From an uncultured Collinsella sp. (GTDB lineage: Bacteria > Actinomycetota > Coriobacteriia > Coriobacteriales > Coriobacteriaceae): a stretch of DNA of 13,238 nucleotides. The translations under genes were made by a program, and so were the position numbers. The notes beneath the pieces are model-generated. The model saw nothing but the letters and a program-made list of their open reading frames with translations, made no database searches and was not told the DNA's origin. Below are positions 1 to 6,756 of the stretch, in pieces (position 1 is the stretch's first letter; each line of letters begins with the position of its first letter). The stretch covers positions 1-13,238 of the forward strand of contig USLO01000033.1 of assembly GCA_900555515.1 (NCBI GenBank). The letters run 5' to 3'.

Positions 1-2997
1 TTTGTGTTCCAAAGCTATAACCTCATTCCGCATCAGACCATTTTGGAAAACGTGGAGCTGGCGCTCACGCTCACGGGCGTGGGGCATGCCGAGCGCCGCC
101 AGCGTGCGCGCGAGGCGTTGGAGAAAGTTGGCCTGGGCGAGCACGTTAACAAGCGCCCGAGCCAGCTTTCGGGTGGACAGATGCAGCGCGTGGCTATCGC
201 CCGCGCCCTGATTAACGATCCCGAGATTGTGCTGGCCGACGAGCCGACCGGCGCTTTGGATTCGACGACATCCGTACAGGTTATGGATTTGCTTAAGGAC
301 GTTGCGCGCGACCGCCTGGTCATCATGGTCACGCACAATCCCGAGCTGGCGTACCAGTACGCCACGCGCATCGTTAACCTGGCGGACGGCAAAATCACCG
401 ACGATTCCGATCCTTTCGATGTCACTGACGCCATGCGCCGCGAGGCCAAGCCTACGCGCAAAACCTCGATGAGCTTTGTGACGGCGCTGGGGCTTTCTGC
501 CCGAAACCTCATGACCAAGAAGGGCCGCACGGCCATGACTGCCTTTGCGGGCTCGATTGGCATTATCGGTATCGCGGCGATTCTGGCGCTGTCCAACGGC
601 GTAAACGGCTACATCAAAAAGGTCGAGGAGGATACGCTCTCGAGCTACCCGCTCACCATTTCCAAGCAGGATTACGACCTGTCGTCCATGATGGGCGGAC
701 AGGGGGCTGCGGATGATGACTCGCCTGAAAATGTGGACTCGTCTGACGACAGTGCCGGCGGCAAGGCTCAGGGAACCGATAGAATTCCCGTGGTTACGGC
801 CGTAAAGGATATGTTTGCGAGCGTTAAGTCTAACGACATGACGAGCTTTAAGGCATGGCTCGATGCCGGTGGCGACGGCATCGATAAAGAGGTCAACGCC
901 ATTCAGTACGGTTACGGTGTATCGCCGGTTGTCTATCGTGCCGGCAAGGGCGATAAGAAGCCTGTCCGGCTGGTGCCCAACGCCATGACCGAGGCCATGA
1001 GCGGAGGCGCGAGCTCGGCGGCAACGGTGAGCATGGAATCCATGGGAACCTCGGTCTTTAACGAGATGATCGACGACCAGAGCCTGCTCGACAGCCAGTA
1101 CGATGTCGTCGCCGGCCATTGGCCTACGTCTGCTAACGAAGCCGTGATGGTGCTTTCGAGCCGTGGCACGGTGGGCGACTACACGCTCTACAGCATCGGT
1201 TCGCTGGATATCGATGAGCTCAACGACCTGGTTAACAGTGCCATGGCGGCCGACGGCAAGGTCGAGACGCCCGAGACCGGCACCGACTTTACCTACGACG
1301 ATGCGCTGTCCACGACGTTTAAGGTGCTGTCGCCGGCCGATGCCTATCGCAAAAACGAAGAGACCGGCATGTGGACCGACATGTCTGGCGACGCCGACTT
1401 TATGGCCGCCAAGGTTGCCGACGGTATCGACGTGCACATTGTGGGCGTGGTGCGACCTAACGAGACGGCCAATGCGAGCGCGTTGTCTCCGGGCATTGCC
1501 TATACGCATGCACTGACTCGCCAGCTTATGGAGCGCGCCGCCGATTCGCAGATTGTGCAGGAGCAGCTCGCCCACCCCGAGACGGATGTCTTTACGGGCA
1601 AGTCTTTCGATGAACTGCAGAGCGAGGCCAAGCAAGGCGTGGATCTGGGCAGCATGTTCAGTGTGGACGAGGCGGCGCTTAAGAGCGCGTTCTCGTTTGA
1701 TGCGTCTGCGCTCTCGGGTGCAGGCGGCGGTATGGACCTGTCGGGTCTTGACTTGTCCGGGTTGGATATCGACCTTTCGGGCGTTGGCAAGGACATCGAC
1801 TTCAGCGACATCATGGCAAAAGCGCCAACCCCAGATTTCTCGGGTATCTTTGACGGTCTGGAACTCACGCCCGAGCAAATGCAGCAGGTGGGAACACTAG
1901 CCAACCAGCTGTTTGAGGGCTTTTTGCAGTCTGATCAGTTTAAGGCGCTGTCGCCCGAAGATCTTAAGGACGCGTCAAAGCTCTCTGCCGCATTCTCGGC
2001 ATATCTTGAGCATGATACCGCAGCCCAGCAATACCTGGCTCAATTGAAGGCGCTCGGCGGCGATGCCCTGGCCGAGCGCCTGCAGCAGGCGATGACCGAC
2101 TATGTGCAAAAGCAGCTGGCTCCGTATCTGCAGCAGGCTATGGATCAGGTGATGAAGTCGATCGGCGAGCAGATAGCGTCGACGGTATCATCTCAGCTCA
2201 AGGCGGGCGCGGCAGGGCTTATGGACCAGATGGCGACGCAGATGTCTTCGAGTTTTGCCAACCTAGCGAGCGCTATGCGTGTGGATGCGAGCGCCTTTGC
2301 CCGCGCCATCCATTTCAACATGGACGCCGAGGACCTGAGTTCGCTCATGATGAGCTATGCCAAGGCTTCGAAGCTCACCTACGACAACAATCTGACCACG
2401 TTGGGCTATGCGGATGAGGCAGACCCCATCTCGGTTAAGATTTTCCCGCGCGACTTTGAGGCCAAGGAGCGCGTACTCGATCACATCGATGCGTACAACA
2501 AGCAGGTCAAAGCCGCTGGCCACGATGATCGGGCAATTTCGTACACCGACTACATGGGCATCATCATGGGCTCGGTGACCGACATCGTGAACACCATCAG
2601 CTTGGTGCTCATCGCATTCGTGAGTATCAGCCTGGTGGTGAGCTCCATCATGATCGGCATCATCACCTACATCAGCGTGCTGGAGCGCAAAAAGGAGATT
2701 GGCATTCTGCGCGCGATCGGCGCGTCGAAGCGCAACGTGGCCAACGTGTTCAATGCCGAGACCTTTATCGAAGGCCTCATCGCCGGCGTCTTTGCTGTTG
2801 TCGTCGTGGTGGCCGTGAGCTTCCCGGTCAATGCTTGGGCGCTTGCGGCCAAACAGGTCCCCAACCTAATGAGTCTGCCCGTGCAGGATGCGTTGGTGCT
2901 CATTGTAATTTCGGTGCTACTGACGGTCGTTGCCGGTCTACTGCCTGCCCGCAGCGCATCCAAGAAGGACCCCGTCGAAGCCCTGCGCTCCGAATAA
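1..2997 (+). CDS. Fused ABC transporter ATPase/permease, MacB/FtsX type (5' end missing)
   Basis: The gene enters the window already open, just before the Q-loop (FQSYNLIPHQT), so Walker A lies upstream. Numbering from the valine codon at 4, the ATPase shows the signature LSGGQ at 55-59, Walker B IVLADE at 75-80, the D-loop region GALD and an H-loop histidine near 111. A first membrane segment follows at about 179-200. A very long region of about 650 residues, presumably extracytoplasmic, comes next. It ends at three further membrane segments (about 861-890, 921-947, 960-982) that form an FtsX-like permease domain with the family's ERKKEIGILRAIGAS loop. The long region includes a short repeat of DLSGL type around residues 576-600 and a helical, Gln/Ala-rich stretch after it. 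The family includes exporters and mechanotransmission pumps acting on the cell envelope; the substrate is unknown. The TAA stop overlaps the first arm of the palindrome at 2996. Confidence 0.93.
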   Translation, partial: FVFQSYNLIPHQTILENVELALTLTGVGHAERRQRAREALEKVGLGEHVNKRPSQLSGGQMQRVAIARALINDPEIVLADEPTGALDSTTSVQVMDLLKDVARDRLVIMVTHNPELAYQYATRIVNLADGKITDDSDPFDVTDAMRREAKPTRKTSMSFVTALGLSARNLMTKKGRTAMTAFAGSIGIIGIAAILALSNGVNGYIKKVEEDTLSSYPLTISKQDYDLSSMMGGQGAADDDSPENVDSSDDSAGGKAQGTDRIPVVTAVKDMFASVKSNDMTSFKAWLDAGGDGIDKEVNAIQYGYGVSPVVYRAGKGDKKPVRLVPNAMTEAMSGGASSAATVSMESMGTSVFNEMIDDQSLLDSQYDVVAGHWPTSANEAVMVLSSRGTVGDYTLYSIGSLDIDELNDLVNSAMAADGKVETPETGTDFTYDDALSTTFKVLSPADAYRKNEETGMWTDMSGDADFMAAKVADGIDVHIVGVVRPNETANASALSPGIAYTHALTRQLMERAADSQIVQEQLAHPETDVFTGKSFDELQSEAKQGVDLGSMFSVDEAALKSAFSFDASALSGAGGGMDLSGLDLSGLDIDLSGVGKDIDFSDIMAKAPTPDFSGIFDGLELTPEQMQQVGTLANQLFEGFLQSDQFKALSPEDLKDASKLSAAFSAYLEHDTAAQQYLAQLKALGGDALAERLQQAMTDYVQKQLAPYLQQAMDQVMKSIGEQIASTVSSQLKAGAAGLMDQMATQMSSSFANLASAMRVDASAFARAIHFNMDAEDLSSLMMSYAKASKLTYDNNLTTLGYADEADPISVKIFPRDFEAKERVLDHIDAYNKQVKAAGHDDRAISYTDYMGIIMGSVTDIVNTISLVLIAFVSISLVVSSIMIGIITYISVLERKKEIGILRAIGASKRNVANVFNAETFIEGLIAGVFAVVVVVAVSFPVNAWALAAKQVPNLMSLPVQDALVLIVISVLLTVVAGLLPARSASKKDPVEALRSE

Positions 2998-3028
2998 TGT
3001 GACAAAGGGGCAGTCCCTTTGTCACATT
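2996..3028. repeat. TGTGACAAAG palindrome, copy 1
   Basis: Two perfect 14-base arms (AATGTGACAAAGGG, 2996-3009, and its complement, 3015-3028) surround a 5-base loop. The left arm starts within the stop codon of the ABC gene. There is no T-tract after it, so it is not a classical intrinsic terminator, though a transcript would fold strongly here. Related copies lie at 9183-9215 and 9496-9526, so this is a dispersed intergenic repeat. Confidence 0.85.
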
Positions 3029-3029
3029 G

Positions 3030-3052
3030 AGACCCTTGCGAAAACGGGGTCT
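3030..3052. repeat. Short inverted repeat next to palindrome copy 1
   Basis: AGACCC (3030-3035) pairs with GGGTCT (3047-3052) around an 11-base loop, directly after the TGTGACAAAG palindrome. The two hairpins in tandem may together form the transcript end of the ABC gene. The other two palindrome copies do not carry this second hairpin. Confidence 0.55.
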
Positions 3053-3056
3053 AATT

Positions 3057-3070
3057 ACCGTTCGGCAGGT
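3057..3070. promoter_or_regulatory. Candidate distal operator (site D) upstream of MFS-1
   Basis: ACCGTTCGG at 3057-3065 is the reverse complement of the CCGAACGGT core of the palindrome at 5299-5312 between tetR and the deiminase gene. Here the flanking bases are less symmetrical (CAGGT on the right). It sits about 35 bases upstream of the proposed -35 box of MFS-1. This may be a secondary TetR site; the match is short and could be chance. Confidence 0.35.
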
Positions 3071-3097
3071 TAAGAACTCCCTCTCCCCGCTTAATGC

Positions 3098-3126
3098 TTG
3101 ACGAAGAGTCCTCTGGTTTATATACC
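3098..3126 (+). promoter_or_regulatory. Probable promoter of MFS-1
   Basis: TTGACG (3098-3103) and TATACC (3121-3126) are separated by exactly 17 bases, a good match to a housekeeping sigma-70/SigA promoter. The -10 box forms the left end of the imperfect palindrome at 3121-3140, an arrangement that would let a repressor block polymerase. Transcription would begin about 40 bases before the ATG at 3173. Confidence 0.6.
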
Positions 3127-3140
3127 TATCGGTAGGCATA
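3121..3140. promoter_or_regulatory. Candidate TetR operator (site A) over the MFS-1 -10 box
   Basis: TATACCTATC|GGTAGGCATA is an inverted repeat with 8 of 10 base pairs symmetric. It contains CGGTAGGCAT (3130-3139), close to CGGTAGGTAT at 5307-5316 and CGGTATGTAT at 5258-5267 in the tetR/deiminase intergenic region. The half-site spacing differs from site C, so the assignment to the same repressor is likely but unproven. Confidence 0.5.
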
Positions 3141-3172
3141 TAGGATGTATTGCCGATAGAAATGGAGCAACC

Positions 3173-4453
3173 ATGACTCTCACCACACCAGCCAAAAAAG
3201 ATTGTCTCCGTGAAAGCGGCGCATTTGCTTGGGTCGTCGTTATTGCGCTCGGCTTAATGTCCGCCGGAACAACTGGCACATATAGCATTATTGCCGGCTC
3301 ATTCGTTGCTCCAGTATGTGAAGATCTGGGCTTTGACTACACTTCTTTTTCTTTCTATTTCACCGCGATTCTTCTTGGCCTTGCGCTTGGGCTTCCGCTT
3401 TTGAGTCGCTTCATTCCAAAAGTAATCGGCAAACCATGGCATATTTGCATTGAACTCGTCCTTATTGCCGCCGGCGCCGCAATGGCGTTCTACACCGAGG
3501 TCTGGATGTTCACCGTCTCCGCCGCAGTGATCGGCATCTGCTTTTCGTTTACAACGGGCGTCTGCATGTCCGATGTCATTGACCAATGGTTCAGCAAATC
3601 GTCCGGTCTCGCCATCGGCCTCGCTTGGGGCGTTAATTCTTTCTGCACGCTGTTATTGAGTCCTGTCATTACGCTGGTCATCGAGCAGCAAGGCTGGCGT
3701 ACGGGATACATCGTGCTTGCGGCCGTTTCTGCAGCTATGATTTTGCCTGCAAGCGCATTTATCATTCGCCTTAACCCCTCTGATCGCAATATGCTTCCGT
3801 ACGGAGAGACCGCCTCCGAAACCCATGAGAGCTGCAGCGCCGATGAGCAGGAAGATGTCCTTTCGGGCATGGCACTCCGCGATGCCGCGAAAACGCCGTC
3901 TTTTATTCTCTGTGTCCTCTTGCTTTGCGTGGCGCAGCTCACCTGCTGCATGAACCAGCTGTTTCCAACCTATGCAAGCGAGGTCGGTTTCAATCCTATC
4001 GTAGGAAGCTTAATGGTCTCGGCAGCTTCACTCTCCGATATCTTCCTAAATCCCTTCGTGGGCAAAACATGCGACAAGCTTGGCGCTATTAAAGCAACGG
4101 TCGCATGGACAGGTGTCAGCATTCTTTCATTCCTGCTTCTTATCATTGGCGGAAGCAATGAGACCGTTTCCATCATTGCAGCTGGTGTAAACGATGTCAT
4201 GTTCGCCATCGTTGGAACCGCAATGCCGATGCTTCTCCTCTCGCTCTTTGGATCACGCGATTTTGGAAGGATCTATTCGATCGTTTGCTCAGCGGGCTAT
4301 GTCGTCGGTGCTTTTGGAATGCCGGTCATGATGAAGGTTTACGGCATGGCAGGGTCATTCCAGGGAGTATTTATCTTCTGCATTGCCTGCAACCTTATGA
4401 TTGCTGCGTTTGCTATCGTTTCCGGCTTTCTCAATAAGGCTGCTGAAAAGTAA
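3173..4453 (+). CDS. OFA-like MFS transporter, MFS-1
   Basis: A 426-residue polytopic membrane protein of the major facilitator superfamily with about 12 predicted membrane segments, split by a hydrophilic central loop near residues 205-240. It resembles the oxalate:formate antiporter (OFA) group, whose members usually move small carboxylates. It is a close paralogue of MFS-2 at 7833, about two-thirds identical by eye, with the shared 19-residue run QLTCCMNQLFPTYASEVGF. The start at 3173 is chosen because GGAG precedes it at a proper distance and the alignment with MFS-2 begins just after it. An in-frame TTG at 3098 would add 25 residues encoded by promoter and operator DNA. The codons end in A/T more often than in MFS-2, which hints at a different history. 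It is transcribed alone and ends at the terminator at 4489. The substrate is unknown; uptake or exchange for the deiminase pathway is inferred from context. Confidence 0.88.
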   Translation: MTLTTPAKKDCLRESGAFAWVVVIALGLMSAGTTGTYSIIAGSFVAPVCEDLGFDYTSFSFYFTAILLGLALGLPLLSRFIPKVIGKPWHICIELVLIAAGAAMAFYTEVWMFTVSAAVIGICFSFTTGVCMSDVIDQWFSKSSGLAIGLAWGVNSFCTLLLSPVITLVIEQQGWRTGYIVLAAVSAAMILPASAFIIRLNPSDRNMLPYGETASETHESCSADEQEDVLSGMALRDAAKTPSFILCVLLLCVAQLTCCMNQLFPTYASEVGFNPIVGSLMVSAASLSDIFLNPFVGKTCDKLGAIKATVAWTGVSILSFLLLIIGGSNETVSIIAAGVNDVMFAIVGTAMPMLLLSLFGSRDFGRIYSIVCSAGYVVGAFGMPVMMKVYGMAGSFQGVFIFCIACNLMIAAFAIVSGFLNKAAEK

Positions 4454-4488
4454 TAAGCGCCGATTTGCATCGGCATAGATTGCCATGC

Positions 4489-4538
4489 AACAGGGGTCGA
4501 CTCCAAGCCAGACTGGAGTCGACCCCTGTTTTCGTTTT
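4489..4538 (+). terminator. Strong intrinsic terminator after MFS-1
   Basis: Perfect 17-base arms (4489-4505 and 4514-4530, starting AACAGGGGTCGACTCCA) enclose an 8-base loop and run into TTTTCGTTTT on the plus strand. It lies between the convergent MFS-1 and tetR genes. For tetR on the minus strand the hairpin is followed by only two T residues, so termination in that direction is less certain. Confidence 0.85.
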
Positions 4539-4591
4539 AAAGGTTGCCCGCAGGCACCATGGGTGCCAACATGCGCTTCAGCTTGGCTGGT

Positions 4592-5170
4592 TTATTTGAA
4601 CATAAGCTCGACTATTCCCGCCCAAACCGCTTTTTCATCAATATCCTCACCTTGAGCGACCGTATTGCTTGCTCCCTCCAGAACGGTATAAAGAATTTGT
4701 ACGTAGAGCATTACGTCGGCGCTATCGGAAAACGCGCCAATCTCTACACCATGAAGAAGGATGTCTTTAAGCGCATCCATGGTTCGTTTGGTCGCCGTCG
4801 CTTGACGTTCCTGAACTGCAGGAATTCGATTTGCTTGAACGCTAACCTCGGCCAGCACGCGCCGGCGCTTTTCATCGCTTCGATAGCCACCTATAACTGA
4901 ATTGCCGAGCTCGATAAGCGCGGCCTTGAACCCGTCCCTATCGACTATTAGCGAGTAGTCGCGCTGATAGTCAATGGTCGGAAACATGCTGTCCAAGAGC
5001 GTAGTGAAAATCTCCTCTTTTGAGGGAAAGTAGTAGTACACCGACGGCTTGGATATACCGACAAAGTCGCAAATCTTTCCGATAGACGCTTTGTCATAAC
5101 CGACTTCTGCCACAAGATCGTACATTGCGTCCAATATTTTTTTTCTTGTGCTCACGCTGCATTTCTCCAT
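4592..5170 (-). CDS. TetR/AcrR family transcriptional regulator
   Basis: A 192-residue protein, typical length for the family. Residues about 8-55 form the TetR DNA-binding domain: helix 1 TRKKILDAMYDLVAEVGYD, then ASIGKICDFVGISKPSVYYYFPSKEEIF, the classic recognition helix followed by the YYYFPSKEE signature. The remainder is a helical ligand-binding and dimer domain with no recognisable ligand class. The start is supported by GGAAG about 9 bases upstream. It is divergent from the deiminase operon and convergent with MFS-1. Palindromes with a CGAACGG core lie in the 224-base gap to the deiminase gene, and related ones lie upstream of MFS-1. By context it is the local repressor, with the transported compound or a pathway product as probable inducer (inference). 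Confidence 0.93.
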   Translation of the reverse strand: MEKCSVSTRKKILDAMYDLVAEVGYDKASIGKICDFVGISKPSVYYYFPSKEEIFTTLLDSMFPTIDYQRDYSLIVDRDGFKAALIELGNSVIGGYRSDEKRRRVLAEVSVQANRIPAVQERQATATKRTMDALKDILLHGVEIGAFSDSADVMLYVQILYTVLEGASNTVAQGEDIDEKAVWAGIVELMFK

Positions 5171-5247
5171 TGCAAATCACTTCCGCACTACCAACATTAT
5201 TAAGGATGGCAACGGAACATCAATTCGTGTCCAAACATGACCACTAT

Positions 5248-5263
5248 ATACGGCGAACGGTAT
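5248..5263. promoter_or_regulatory. Candidate TetR operator (site B), tetR-proximal
   Basis: ATAC(N8)GTAT with inner sequence GGCGAACG, sharing CGAACGGTA with site C and the 10-mer CGGTATGTAT (5258-5267) with sites A and C. On the minus strand a TATAGT hexamer (complement of 5243-5248) abuts it and could be a tetR -10 box, though I see no convincing -35. This would fit autoregulation. Confidence 0.45.
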
Positions 5264-5298
5264 GTATCAGTAGGCGAGCGGCAATTATTCAAAATTAT

Positions 5299-5312
5299 CT
5301 ACCGAACGGTAG
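5299..5312. promoter_or_regulatory. Candidate TetR operator (site C) of the deiminase operon
   Basis: CTACCG-AA-CGGTAG is a perfect 6-base inverted repeat around AA, the clearest palindrome in the tetR/deiminase gap. A TATAGT hexamer at 5314-5319 follows immediately and is a plausible -10 for the operon; no good -35 is visible. Between it and the start codon at 5395 is a leader of about 70 bases with two small hairpins (CCGC/GCGG at 5341-5355 and CGGG/CCCG at 5369-5379). A repressor bound here would cover the promoter. Confidence 0.6.
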
Positions 5313-5394
5313 GTATAGTAGTACTATAGCAGGTGAAACCCCGCTATTGTCGCGGCCGGACAGCATCGCGGGAAACCCGACGGAAGGACCAACC

Positions 5395-6633
5395 ATGTAC
5401 GAGAACTATCGTATGCCGGGCGAGTTCGAGAAGCGCTCCAACGTCTATGTGACATGGCTTCCCGATTACATCCGTGCAGAGGGCTACGATAACCGCCAGC
5501 CCTGCGTTGACGTGATCAAGGCTCTGCTCGAGTATGGCGACGTTACGGTCAACCTCAATTGCGGCACCCCCGGCTCCTATGAGGAGGCTTGCTCGCGCCT
5601 GAAGGAGGAGGGGGTTGATCTCGATCGCATCGAGATCACGCAGTTCGAAGACTCCAACTTCTATGTCCGCGACAACGGCCCCAGCATCATGGTCGACGAC
5701 AAGGGCCATTCTTATATGGTCAACCCCGCTTGGACCTATTACGGCGTGTGGGACAAGAACTCCCCGGAGTGCCAGTCCGCACGTAAGGCAGCCGTTCACA
5801 TGGCGGTTGCACTCGGTTGCTTCGATATCGTCAATTCCGAAATGGTTTCGGAGGGCGGCGACCGCGAGTTTGACGGTCACGGCACTCTGATCGCCATCGA
5901 GGACACGGAATGCCGCAAGCGTAATCCCGAGTTCACGAAAGAGGAAGTAGAGGCCGAGTATAAGCGCATCTACAACCTCAACAAGGTTATCTGGCTTCCG
6001 CAGCCTATGCTCGAGGACGACGACTATCGACTGGGCATCCTCGACGAGAAGGAAGACGGAACTCCCGTCTTTGGCATGAGCTTTGCAGCTCACATTGATG
6101 AGATGTGTCGCTTTATCACTCCGAACAAGATTCTTCTTGCCGAGGTGTCCGATGAAGAGGCAGCCTCGAGCAAGGCTGGAGCAGAGTCTCGTCGCCGCAT
6201 TGAGGCAGCCTACGAGATCCTGAGCAACGAAACGGACTGGGAGGGCAAGCCCTTCGAGATCGTTCGTATGCCCACCGCCGAGCCTATTGAAGTCGTTATC
6301 GCCCCTGGCGATGAAGATTACGAGCTCTATAAGGGCTTCATCGACGAAATGGGCGGCAAGTTTATGGATGGCACCCCCTGGCCCGAGGGCCCCGTCCACT
6401 TCTACGCCGCAGCGAGCTACTGCAACTTCCTGATTTGCAACGGCGTCGTTCTTGGCCAGCGTTATTACCACGAGGGCATGAGCGAGGTCGTGAAAGAGAA
6501 GGATGAGCAGGCCAAGGCAGTTCTTGAGAGCTGCTTCCCCGATCGCAAGGTCATCATGATTGATTCCCTCGCGCTTAACCTGTCCGGCGGCGGCGTGCAC
6601 TGCTGGACTAAGGACGTGGCGGCCAGTCGTTAG
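5395..6633 (+). CDS. Agmatine deiminase-family guanidino hydrolase (divergent)
   Basis: A 412-residue enzyme of the agmatine deiminase / bacterial peptidylarginine deiminase family (GME superfamily), somewhat longer than the usual ~370. Family enzymes hydrolyse a guanidino group to a ureido group plus ammonia. The start at 5395 has GGAAGGA ahead of it and gives the typical N-terminus RMPGEFE; an in-frame upstream extension would read through operator DNA. Visible catalytic candidates are D93 in VRDNGP, E153 in SEGG, H233 and D235 in AAHIDEMCRF, and C403 in the closing SGGGVHC. The RNPEFTKEEVE stretch after the EGG motif is also typical. The segment after EGG reads DREFDGHGT, where from memory agmatine deiminases have SIHVDGEGT, so substrate contacts may differ. 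First gene of an operon with the carbamoyltransferase and MFS-2. Agmatine is the default substrate; another guanidino compound is possible. Confidence 0.85.
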   Translation: MYENYRMPGEFEKRSNVYVTWLPDYIRAEGYDNRQPCVDVIKALLEYGDVTVNLNCGTPGSYEEACSRLKEEGVDLDRIEITQFEDSNFYVRDNGPSIMVDDKGHSYMVNPAWTYYGVWDKNSPECQSARKAAVHMAVALGCFDIVNSEMVSEGGDREFDGHGTLIAIEDTECRKRNPEFTKEEVEAEYKRIYNLNKVIWLPQPMLEDDDYRLGILDEKEDGTPVFGMSFAAHIDEMCRFITPNKILLAEVSDEEAASSKAGAESRRRIEAAYEILSNETDWEGKPFEIVRMPTAEPIEVVIAPGDEDYELYKGFIDEMGGKFMDGTPWPEGPVHFYAAASYCNFLICNGVVLGQRYYHEGMSEVVKEKDEQAKAVLESCFPDRKVIMIDSLALNLSGGGVHCWTKDVAASR

Positions 6634-6635
6634 TG

Positions 6636-6661
6636 AGCCTTAGAGCCTGCGCTCTTTGGCT
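6636..6661 (+). other. Intergenic hairpin 1 after the deiminase gene
   Basis: AGCCTTAGAGC (6636-6646) and GCTCTTTGGCT (6651-6661) pair with a 2x2 internal mismatch around a CTGC loop, starting 3 bases after the stop codon. There is no T-tract, so it is more likely an mRNA-stabilising or processing structure than a terminator. Confidence 0.5.
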
Positions 6662-6680
6662 TAGGCGCCACATGTACCGC

Positions 6681-6712
6681 TCCCCGAGGGATATCCGTGT
6701 TTTCCTCGGGGA
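6681..6712 (+). other. Intergenic hairpin 2 before the carbamoyltransferase gene
   Basis: TCCCCGAGG (6681-6689) pairs perfectly with CCTCGGGGA (6704-6712) around a 14-base loop. The following sequence is AT-rich but lacks a T-run. Together with hairpin 1 it fills the 123-base gap between the first two genes of the operon, and could separate their expression by partial termination or RNA processing. Confidence 0.55.
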
Positions 6713-6756
6713 CACATTCAACAATAATTTTGATAATAATTCGAAAGGAAATAGGC

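Noticed and set aside
4544..4900. 118-codon plus-strand frame over the 3' part of tetR
   Set aside because: Antisense to a typical TetR protein, without domain features.
5320..5394. Possible guanidine riboswitch in the leader of the deiminase operon
   Set aside because: I looked because a guanidino substrate would make it attractive. Only two small hairpins are present; the conserved ykkC or mini-ykkC sequence signatures (such as paired ACGR loops) are not visible.
5344..6600. Long open frame on the minus strand opposite the deiminase gene
   Set aside because: It mirrors the codon bias of the plus-strand gene, has no recognisable domain or ribosome site, and lies fully inside a well-supported enzyme gene.
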